From the NCBI GenBank assembly GCA_902802565.1, contig CADCMP010000009.1, positions 1 to 44,002 of the forward strand: a stretch of 44,002 nucleotides of DNA. Reading direction: 5' to 3'. A program made the position numbers and the translations under genes. The stretch is from Oscillospiraceae bacterium. GTDB taxonomy: Bacteria; Bacillota; Clostridia; Oscillospirales; Oscillospiraceae. Shown here one piece after another: positions 37,970-44,002 of the stretch (position 1 is the first letter of the stretch; each line of letters opens with the position of its first letter). A model generated the notes under the pieces. It searched no databases and was not told where the DNA came from. It saw nothing but the letters and a program-made list of their open reading frames with translations.

Positions 37970-39091
37970 ATGAGTGAGCATGAAGCACAATCGAATCATG
38001 TTCGTATGAAGCCTCGTATGATGCTTCTTCTGGCTGCCCTGCTTCTCGTGATCGTTGCGGCTCTGATCATCGTATTAAACCGGAACAGCATCGGCGTGGC
38101 CCTGTCCTCCGGACACCGCTCCAGAAGCAACCGCAAGCCCTTTACCTATTCCAGCGCCGCCCAGATCGAGGCGGATGCGGTAGGAAACGGACTGGCCATC
38201 GTCTCCAACAACGGAATGGAGATCCTGGACTCCGGCGGACGGCTTGCCATGAAGGAAGTCGTGGCCATGAAGAAACCGGCTGTGACGGCATCCACTACCA
38301 GTGCCGCCGCCTTCGATATCGGGAACACGAACCTGATCCTCGGGGACTTGCACGGAACCAGCCATGTTCTGAAACTGAAGAATAATATCCTCACCGCGAC
38401 AATGAACAGTGACGGATATCTGGCCGTATGTACCGAATCCAACGGATACCACGGGCAGGTGACCGTATACAACACGCAGGGACAGGAAGTGTACCGTTGG
38501 TATTCCGGAGAGGCATATCTGCTCACCGCACAGGTGTCTCCGGACAACCGTTATCTGGCTACGCTCTGCGTGGGCAACAAGGGCGGTTCGGTGCATATCA
38601 TGCGTCTGGACAGTCCGGACGAAGTGGCCCAGTATGAGGCGGAGGAGACCGTGGTCACGGATCTCCGCTGGCTGGAAAACAACCGGATCTTCCTGCTGGA
38701 GCGGGAGAAGTGCACCGTGATCGGCCGGGACGGCCGGCCCGTCGGCAGTCTGGAGTTCGGGGACAAGGTCGTGACGGCCTTTGACTACGGAGACGGATTT
38801 GCCGCCATCATGCTCTGTGACTATATCTCCGGAAAGAACGGAACGCTCATCAGTGTGGGACCGGACTGTACCATTCTGGGACAGGTCGCCGTCACCACCG
38901 GGCTTCAGGCACTGGATGCCTATCGCGGTTCCGTGGGACTGCTTTGCGGAGACGGAGTGCATAAATATACCAAGACGCTGTCCAAGGGCGGCAATGCCGA
39001 CAGTGAAGCCGGTGTCATCGACCTGGTGGTGCGTTACAATTCGGATGTGTTCCTGATCACGCAGAATACAGCGCTGATCCGGAATTTCTGA
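37970..39091 (+). CDS. DUF5711 family membrane-anchored beta-propeller-like protein
   Basis: A 373-residue protein with a short cytosolic N terminus, one membrane helix (MMLLLAALLLVIVAALIIVL) and a large outside domain of WD/PQQ-like short repeats (for example AIVSNNGMEILDSGGR, VSPDNRYLATLCVGNKGGSVHIM, LGDLHGTSHVLKLKNN). This matches DUF5711 proteins. ATG 37970 is preferred because AAGGAAGGGAG precedes it. In Clostridia the family is frequently encoded beside cvpA, as here. The function is not known; the propeller suggests binding to envelope proteins. Confidence 0.85.
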   Translation: MSEHEAQSNHVRMKPRMMLLLAALLLVIVAALIIVLNRNSIGVALSSGHRSRSNRKPFTYSSAAQIEADAVGNGLAIVSNNGMEILDSGGRLAMKEVVAMKKPAVTASTTSAAAFDIGNTNLILGDLHGTSHVLKLKNNILTATMNSDGYLAVCTESNGYHGQVTVYNTQGQEVYRWYSGEAYLLTAQVSPDNRYLATLCVGNKGGSVHIMRLDSPDEVAQYEAEETVVTDLRWLENNRIFLLEREKCTVIGRDGRPVGSLEFGDKVVTAFDYGDGFAAIMLCDYISGKNGTLISVGPDCTILGQVAVTTGLQALDAYRGSVGLLCGDGVHKYTKTLSKGGNADSEAGVIDLVVRYNSDVFLITQNTALIRNF

Positions 39092-39106
39092 GGGGGATAG
39101 AAAACC

Positions 39107-39817
39107 GTGAAAATAGCCATTGATATTGTCCTGCTCCTGGTTCTGATCTGGGGCGTGTACAACGGATATAAGCGGGGACTGGTGAATGTGATCATCGCGC
39201 TGTTTGCCACCTGCCTCGCCATCTTTGCCGGCAGCATCCTGTCGGCCACCTATTCCGGCACTCTGATGCCGGCCTTTGAGCCCTTCGTGGCAGGCCTTGC
39301 GGATACGGTGGAGGAACAGACTCTGGCGGATATCGGCTACGGCAATTCCGTCGTGAACATGAATGAACTGATCAAGCAGCAGCCGGAGATGAAACAGAAA
39401 TACTGCAAGGCGCTCTACATGGAGATGGGCATTCATGAGGGCAGAGCGGAAAAGATCGCCGAAGAGGCCGCCCAGCTGGTGGATACCAAGGACATGAAGC
39501 TGGAAAACGCCGCGGTGCAGACCCTTTCGGAGAAACTGCTCTACGTGCTGGGAACGGCACTGGCCGCGGTCCTCATCCTCATTCTGTTCACGGCTTTCGT
39601 AAATCTCGTGAATCTGAGTTTCCATCTGCCCAACGGGGAAAAGGCGGAAAAAGTCGGAGGCGTCATCATGGGCATCGTGCTGGCGGTGCTGATCGCCACC
39701 CTCATCTGCTGGTTCCTCAGTTTCTTCGGAGGCTTCTTGGGTAAGGAGACCCTGGCCGAGACCTATCTGGGCCGGGTATTCCTGAAACTGACCTTCCTCA
39801 CGGACTGGCTTTTATAA
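39107..39817 (+). CDS. CvpA family membrane protein
   Basis: A 236-residue protein with four membrane helices: the opening KIAIDIVLLLVLIWGVYNGYKRGLVNVIIALF is typical of CvpA (colicin V production/purF-linked) proteins; the two C-terminal helices flank VGGVIMGIVLAVLIATLICW. A 100-residue soluble loop lies between helix 2 and 3. GTG 39107 follows AGGGGG by eight bases. Role: membrane/envelope homeostasis, poorly defined. Confidence 0.9.
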   Translation: MKIAIDIVLLLVLIWGVYNGYKRGLVNVIIALFATCLAIFAGSILSATYSGTLMPAFEPFVAGLADTVEEQTLADIGYGNSVVNMNELIKQQPEMKQKYCKALYMEMGIHEGRAEKIAEEAAQLVDTKDMKLENAAVQTLSEKLLYVLGTALAAVLILILFTAFVNLVNLSFHLPNGEKAEKVGGVIMGIVLAVLIATLICWFLSFFGGFLGKETLAETYLGRVFLKLTFLTDWLL

Positions 39818-39883
39818 TTGGAATCGGAACACTGCAGCAAGTGATCTGCAGGCAACCATAGACGACAGGAGCATAGTTATTAT

Positions 39884-42205
39884 ATGAATCCAACCATGTG
39901 CACACAGTGCGGCAAGAACGTTGCTGTGATCTTCATTACGAAAATCGAAAACGGTGTACAGAAGCAGGAGGGACTCTGCCTGCGCTGTGCACGGAAGATG
40001 CATATCAAACCGGTGGATGACGTCATCGAGAAGATGGGTCTGACGGACGATGACCTGGACGCATTGTCGGGAGATATGATGAATGCCTTCTCCGGCATGG
40101 AGAATCTGGCGGATCTCGCGTCCGCCGGTGATGATCCCGACGGAGACAACGACGAGGGGAAGACGGCGACGTTCCCGTTCCTGAATCATCTGTTCGGTGA
40201 GAGAGGCGGACGGGAAGACAAGACCGACCGGAGCGGTTCCCAGGAAAACAGCGACTCCTCCGAGCGGAGGGAATCCTCCCGCAACGGCAGGGGAAAGCGG
40301 AAGTTCCTGGATAACTACTGCATCAATCTCAATCAGCGCGCCCGGGAGGGCAAACTGGACCGGATGATCGGCCGTGAGGAGGAACTGGAGCGGGTGATCC
40401 AGATCCTGAACCGACGTCAGAAGAACAACCCCTGTCTCATCGGCGAGCCCGGCGTCGGAAAGACCGCCATCGCCGAAGGACTGTCCCAGCGCATCGTTTC
40501 GGGAAATGTTCCCTTCAAGCTGCAGGACAAGGAAGTCTATCTGCTGGATCTTACGTCTCTTGTGGCAGGAACACAGTTCCGCGGCCAGTTTGAGAGCCGT
40601 ATGAAAGGTCTCATCGAGGAAATCCGGAAACAGGGGAACATCATCCTCATGATCGATGAGGTCCATAACCTGGTGGGCGCCGGAGACGCGGAGGGCAGCA
40701 TGAATGCCGCCAACATCCTGAAACCGGCCCTCTCCCGCGGGGAGATCCAGGTCATCGGTGCCACCACCTTTACGGAGTACCGGAAACACATCGAGAAGGA
40801 CACCGCACTGGAGCGCCGCTTCCAGCCCGTTACGGTCAATGAACCTTCCATCGATGACAGCATCAAAATCATGGAGGGCATTGCCCACTATTATGAGGAT
40901 TTCCACGAAGTGGAGATCCCCAAGGAGATGTGCCGCGCGGCGGTCATCATGTCGGAACGGTACATCACGGACCGTTTCCTGCCGGACAAGGCCATCGATC
41001 TCATTGACGAAGCCTGTTCGGATGTCAATCTGAAAAACAAGGAACTTGCCCGCCGGGAACAGGTGGAAAAGGAGATCGCCGATCTCGCCCTGGAACAGGA
41101 CCTGCTGATGCAGGATACCGAGCAGGAGCATTATGAGCGTCTGGCGGAGATCCGCAGCGATACCATCCGGCTCAATGAGGAACTGGATCAGCTGAAGGCC
41201 AAGGGAAGACCGAAACTTACCATGGACAACATCGCCCGCATTATCGAGCTGTGGACGAAGATCCCCGCCTCCACCATCAAGGCCGATGAGCTGGAACGGC
41301 TGGCCGCACTGGGCGACCGTCTGAGAGAGCATATCGTGGGTCAGGATCCGGCCATCGAATCCATCGTTTCCGCCATCCGCCGCAACCGCATCGGTCTGGC
41401 TTCCAAACGGAAACCGGTAAGCTTCATCTTCGTGGGAAGCACCGGCGTGGGCAAGACCGAACTGGTCAAACGTCTGGCGGAGGACATGTTCAATTCTCCC
41501 GAATCCCTGATCCGTCTGGATATGTCGGAATTTATGGAGAAGTTCTCCGTTTCCCGCATCATCGGCTCCCCTCCGGGATATGTGGGATACGATGAAGCCG
41601 GTCAGCTGACGGAAAAGATCCGCCGGAAACCCTATTCCGTGGTCCTCTTTGATGAGATCGAGAAAGCACATCCCGATGTGATGAACATCCTGCTTCAGAT
41701 CCTGGACGACGGCCGCATCACCGATGCACAGGGACGTACGGTGAATTTCGAAAACACCATCATCGTCATGACCACCAATGCCGGAAGCAACACCAATGTG
41801 GGTACTGTGGGATTCGGCGGAAGCAGCGAAGACAAGGACAAGGACCGCACCATGAAGGCCCTTCAGGACTTCCTGCGTCCGGAATTTCTCAACCGCGTGG
41901 ACGAGATCGTTTACTTCAACCGGCTGACGGAAGAGAATTTCCGCAACATTGCGGTACTGATGCTGGAAGAAGTGCGCACTGTCATGGAAGAGCACGACCG
42001 CAGCTTCGAGTGGGACGACAAACTGGTGGATTATCTGGTGAAGAAGAGCTACTCCGAAGTGTACGGTGCCCGCAACCTGCGCCGTACCATCCAGAAGGAC
42101 GTGGAGGACGCCATCGCTTCCGAGATCGTGGAGCGCCGCGGAGAGACCATCACCCGCGTGTCGGTATCCGCCGACGACGAAAAAGTCATCGTCACCTGCA
42201 AGTGA
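39884..42205 (+). CDS. ClpE-like AAA+ unfoldase with N-terminal zinc finger
   Basis: A 773-residue Hsp100 ATPase. The first 40 residues form a zinc finger (Cys6, Cys9, Cys32, Cys35), replacing the Clp_N domain; this is the ClpE arrangement. D1: Walker A GEPGVGKT (about 187), Walker [10 protein letters not shown]. The middle (about 385-450) is a short coiled-coil of the ClpC/E type. D2: Walker A GSTGVGKT (about 520), Walker [12 protein letters not shown], sensor NAGSNTN. A Gly/Asp/Ser-rich spacer (about 85-140) separates the zinc finger and D1. I see no CtsR or CIRCE operator in the 66 bp before it, where ClpE genes of Bacillus have CtsR sites. A ClpP-binding (I/L)GF-type loop (VGTVGFGG, about 645) is present in D2, so pairing with ClpP is likely. 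Confidence 0.92.
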   Translation: MNPTMCTQCGKNVAVIFITKIENGVQKQEGLCLRCARKMHIKPVDDVIEKMGLTDDDLDALSGDMMNAFSGMENLADLASAGDDPDGDNDEGKTATFPFLNHLFGERGGREDKTDRSGSQENSDSSERRESSRNGRGKRKFLDNYCINLNQRAREGKLDRMIGREEELERVIQILNRRQKNNPCLIGEPGVGKTAIAEGLSQRIVSGNVPFKLQDKEVYLLDLTSLVAGTQFRGQFESRMKGLIEEIRKQGNIILMIDEVHNLVGAGDAEGSMNAANILKPALSRGEIQVIGATTFTEYRKHIEKDTALERRFQPVTVNEPSIDDSIKIMEGIAHYYEDFHEVEIPKEMCRAAVIMSERYITDRFLPDKAIDLIDEACSDVNLKNKELARREQVEKEIADLALEQDLLMQDTEQEHYERLAEIRSDTIRLNEELDQLKAKGRPKLTMDNIARIIELWTKIPASTIKADELERLAALGDRLREHIVGQDPAIESIVSAIRRNRIGLASKRKPVSFIFVGSTGVGKTELVKRLAEDMFNSPESLIRLDMSEFMEKFSVSRIIGSPPGYVGYDEAGQLTEKIRRKPYSVVLFDEIEKAHPDVMNILLQILDDGRITDAQGRTVNFENTIIVMTTNAGSNTNVGTVGFGGSSEDKDKDRTMKALQDFLRPEFLNRVDEIVYFNRLTEENFRNIAVLMLEEVRTVMEEHDRSFEWDDKLVDYLVKKSYSEVYGARNLRRTIQKDVEDAIASEIVERRGETITRVSVSADDEKVIVTCK

Positions 42206-42211
42206 ACTATT

Positions 42212-42236
42212 CCCGCCCGGTCCTCCGGGCGGGTTT
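42212..42236 (+). terminator. GC-rich hairpin after the ClpE-like gene
   Basis: CCCGCCCGG (42212-42220) / CCGGGCGGG (42225-42233), TCCT loop, but only TTT after it; probably a weak terminator. Confidence 0.6.
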
Positions 42237-42278
42237 CCAATAGAACATCACGAGACAAAATGATAGGAGGCACAACAA

Positions 42279-42797
42279 ATGTCCGATCGTATTGAAATCA
42301 TCAAAGGGGATATCACCCGCTCCAAAGTGGATGCCATCGTCAATGCCGCCAACACGTCCCTTCTGGGCGGCGGCGGAGTGGACGGCGCGATCCACCGTGC
42401 AGCCGGTCCGGACCTGCTGAAGGAATGCCGGACGCTTCATGGCTGCGAGACGGGAAAAGCAAAGATCACCAAGGGCTATGACCTGATGGCAAAGCACGTG
42501 ATCCACACCCCGGGTCCGGTGTGGCATGGCGGAAGCAAGGGAGAACCGGAACTGCTGAAGAGCTGTTACCAGTCCTGCCTGGAACTCGCCTCGGAAAACG
42601 GCTGCCGGACCGTGGACTTTCCGTCCATCTCCACCGGTGTCTATCATTTCCCGCTGGAACAGGCATCCGTCATCGCGATCCGCACCATCTCGGATTATCT
42701 GAAGGATCATCCGGAGATCGAGAAAGTACGCATGGTCTGCTTTGACGAGGGAACGAAGAAGTATTATGAGGAAGCACTGGCCTCCATCGAAGGATGA
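42279..42797 (+). CDS. Macrodomain O-acetyl-ADP-ribose deacetylase-like protein
   Basis: A 172-residue single macrodomain. Ligand motifs: [26 protein letters not shown] (with the catalytic-loop Asn and Asp) and [15 protein letters not shown]. It should bind ADP-ribose and hydrolyse O-acetyl-ADP-ribose or remove ADP-ribose from acidic side chains. RBS AGGAGG. The stop overlaps the next start (ATGA), so the two are coupled. Confidence 0.93.
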   Translation: MSDRIEIIKGDITRSKVDAIVNAANTSLLGGGGVDGAIHRAAGPDLLKECRTLHGCETGKAKITKGYDLMAKHVIHTPGPVWHGGSKGEPELLKSCYQSCLELASENGCRTVDFPSISTGVYHFPLEQASVIAIRTISDYLKDHPEIEKVRMVCFDEGTKKYYEEALASIEG

Positions 42798-43234
42798 AGG
42801 AGAAGCTGCTGATCAGCGCGTGTCTCACCGGGGAGAACTGCAAGTACAGCGGAGGCAACAATGCCCTGCCGGAAGAACAGCTCCGGAAACTGAGGACGCA
42901 CTATGAACTCGTGCCGGTGTGCCCGGAACAGCTGGGCGGTCTGCCGACGCCCCGGACTCCGGCTGAGCGTCGGGGAGAACAGGTCATCACCCGGGACGGA
43001 CGGGATGTGACGTCAGAATTCGCTGCCGGCGCCGGAAAGGTCCTCGGCATCGCCCGGGATCAGAAGATCGGAAAGGCGCTGCTGAAATCCAGGAGCCCGT
43101 CCTGCGGTCGGGACCGGATCTATGACGGGTCCTTTACGGGAACAGTGATCCAGGGGAGCGGTGTTACGGCGCAGCTGCTTCTGGAACACGGGATCGATAT
43201 CTGCTCCGAGGAGGAGATCTCCCGTCTGCTTTAA
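42794..43234 (+). CDS. DUF523 family protein
   Basis: A 146-residue Cys-rich protein: [30 protein letters not shown] and KSRSPSCG are the invariant DUF523 blocks, with four or five cysteines that could hold an iron-sulfur cluster. Related DUF523 domains occur in cyclic or nucleotide-processing proteins but the role is not known. It overlaps the macrodomain gene by four bases, hinting at joint use. Confidence 0.9.
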   Translation: MKEKLLISACLTGENCKYSGGNNALPEEQLRKLRTHYELVPVCPEQLGGLPTPRTPAERRGEQVITRDGRDVTSEFAAGAGKVLGIARDQKIGKALLKSRSPSCGRDRIYDGSFTGTVIQGSGVTAQLLLEHGIDICSEEEISRLL

Positions 43235-43245
43235 GAAAATATAAG

Positions 43246-43290
43246 AAACGCACGGAAAGGTGATTTCGTCTTTTCCGTGCGTTTATTTTC
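43246..43290 (+). terminator. Intrinsic terminator after the DUF523 gene
   Basis: AAACGCACGGAAA (43246-43258) / TTTCCGTGCGTTT (43272-43284), 13-bp perfect stem, then ATTTT. Confidence 0.92.
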
Positions 43291-43579
43291 CACTTTTTTA
43301 CCCATACAGGGCAAAAAGACGAACTTTTTTTCCAATTCATGTGAATTCTGATTTTCCATAATTTTATAGTTCTGGCATTATGTAAATGCTTTTGTCCATC
43401 CTGCCGAAAGTGCGTGATGTCAACCCTAAATTGTTTCAAAATTATTACAAAATTATTGTTTAAAAGGGCGAAAAGTTACAGATAGGAATTGAATCTTGAG
43501 CGTCGGATGTGTATAGTTAATTTGATAAACTATCTTGTTCTAGGACAAGAAGGCAAGAGTAAACTAGAAGGAGAAAGCA
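43291..43579 (+). other. AT-rich intergenic region and leader of the last gene
   Basis: No gene is seen here. After a poorly structured AT-rich stretch, the promoter at 43489-43517 is followed by a leader with CTTGT / ACAAG hairpin (about 43534-43549) and the RBS AGAAGGAG. Confidence 0.5.
43489..43517 (+). promoter_or_regulatory. Promoter for the secreted SGNH hydrolase gene
   Basis: TTGAAT (43489-43494), 17-bp spacer, TATAGT (43512-43517). Confidence 0.6.
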
Positions 43580-44002
43580 ATGAGAAACATGAAAAAGCTT
43601 TTGAGTCTGGTATTGTGCGTTGCACTGGCGGCCGCACTGATGCTCCCCATGTCCTTCGCTTCCGCTGAGGGATCGAATGCACATGGCATCACTACCATGG
43701 GCGACAGTGTCTCCACCGGCTACGGACTGATCCAGACCGGCGATACAAGCTGGGGAAACGGCCAGCTGACTCCCACCGCTGACGGACAGCTGGAGTACGT
43801 GAAACGTCCGCTGGGCATGCATGTCATGGTCCCCAACAGCTATTCCGGAATCGTGGCTCAGAGACTGGGCATCAACTTTGGAAATAAGGACAGCTGGTAT
43901 TACAACCACTGCCGCGCCGGATTCCGTACCATCGAAGAGATCCGTATGCTGGATCCCGATTATGATGCTTCCATGATGGGAGATATCATGAGCGATCAGT
44001 TC
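43580..44002 (+). CDS. Secreted SGNH/GDSL hydrolase (partial at window end)
   Basis: The first 141 codons of a secreted protein. The signal peptide (MRNMKKLLSLVLCVALAAAL...) ends near SFASA. Block I is ITTMGDSVSTGYGL with the catalytic Ser. The segment SYSGIVAQRLGI and the later YNHCRAGFRTIEE fit SGNH lipases of Clostridia that often carry C-terminal SLH or cell-wall-binding repeats, but the C terminus lies beyond the window. Confidence 0.85.
   Translation, partial: MRNMKKLLSLVLCVALAAALMLPMSFASAEGSNAHGITTMGDSVSTGYGLIQTGDTSWGNGQLTPTADGQLEYVKRPLGMHVMVPNSYSGIVAQRLGINFGNKDSWYYNHCRAGFRTIEEIRMLDPDYDASMMGDIMSDQF

Noticed and set aside
38075..39625. 516-residue reverse open frame opposite the DUF5711 and cvpA genes
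   Set aside because: Shadow across two recognised forward genes with no domain or RBS of its own.
39812..41995. 727-residue open frame on the reverse strand
   Set aside because: It is the mirror of the ClpE-like gene; its protein has no family features, is His/Gln/Gly-rich in the way shadow frames are, and has no RBS.

Overview
The window looks like chromosomal DNA of a Gram-positive, probably anaerobic member of the Bacillota, most likely Clostridia (a Lachnospiraceae-like gene mix). The grounds are lipoproteins with LTAC/LCAC lipoboxes, S-layer-homology (SLH) anchoring, a YmdB-YhaO-YhaN repair/RNA cluster, a YknXYZ-type MacAB exporter, an ECF transporter module next to truA, ClpE-type zinc-finger unfoldase, QueH, TSCPD, DUF4358 and DUF5711 proteins. 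TTG and GTG starts with good ribosome-binding sites are common. I see no rRNA, tRNA, CRISPR, phage or insertion-sequence genes. Species cannot be settled from the sequence alone.

Layout. 1-4.8 kb: a surface lipase with three SLH repeats, then (reverse) a Gly/Ser/Asn-rich lipoprotein and a DEDDh exonuclease, then a Bax-inhibitor-1 membrane protein. 5-8.8 kb: a tightly overlapping ymdB-yhaO-yhaN-like operon in which the yhaN-like gene is frameshifted near its end by a 41-bp tandem duplication. 9-16.4 kb: small membrane protein, (reverse) rRNA methyltransferase and membrane protein, CapA-like protein, HAD phosphatase, CtpE-like P-type ATPase, (reverse) dCMP deaminase. 16.5-22.6 kb: flippase-like membrane protein, a very acidic Glu/Pro-rich protein, queH, thpR, a TSCPD protein, a SleB-type cell-wall hydrolase, rsmG. 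22.7-26.3 kb: a MacAB/YknXYZ-type exporter.

26.4-30.7 kb is the most unusual region: an amino-acid ABC uptake system (solute-binding lipoprotein, permease, ATPase) translationally coupled to a DapF-fold racemase-like enzyme, followed by a second, stand-alone binding lipoprotein. Both binding proteins are circularly permuted: the segment that normally closes the family-3 fold at the C terminus sits right after the lipobox, and the protein ends where that segment should begin. The second copy has also lost the arginine that normally grips the ligand alpha-carboxylate. Together they suggest uptake of an unusual amino acid (perhaps D- or racemised) plus a sensor or scavenger protein.

30.8-33.4 kb (reverse) is an envelope-glycan acyl-transfer cassette (acyltransferase, DUF4358 lipoprotein, SGNH esterase) whose 5' leader contains a complete intrinsic terminator between the promoter and the first gene, so expression probably depends on read-through. 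33.7-43.2 kb is a forward run of housekeeping genes: rRNA methyltransferase, EcfA1-EcfA2-EcfT, TruA, DUF5711 protein, CvpA, ClpE-like unfoldase, macrodomain protein, DUF523 protein. The window ends inside a secreted SGNH hydrolase. Most long reverse-strand open frames here are shadows of GC-rich coding sequence.
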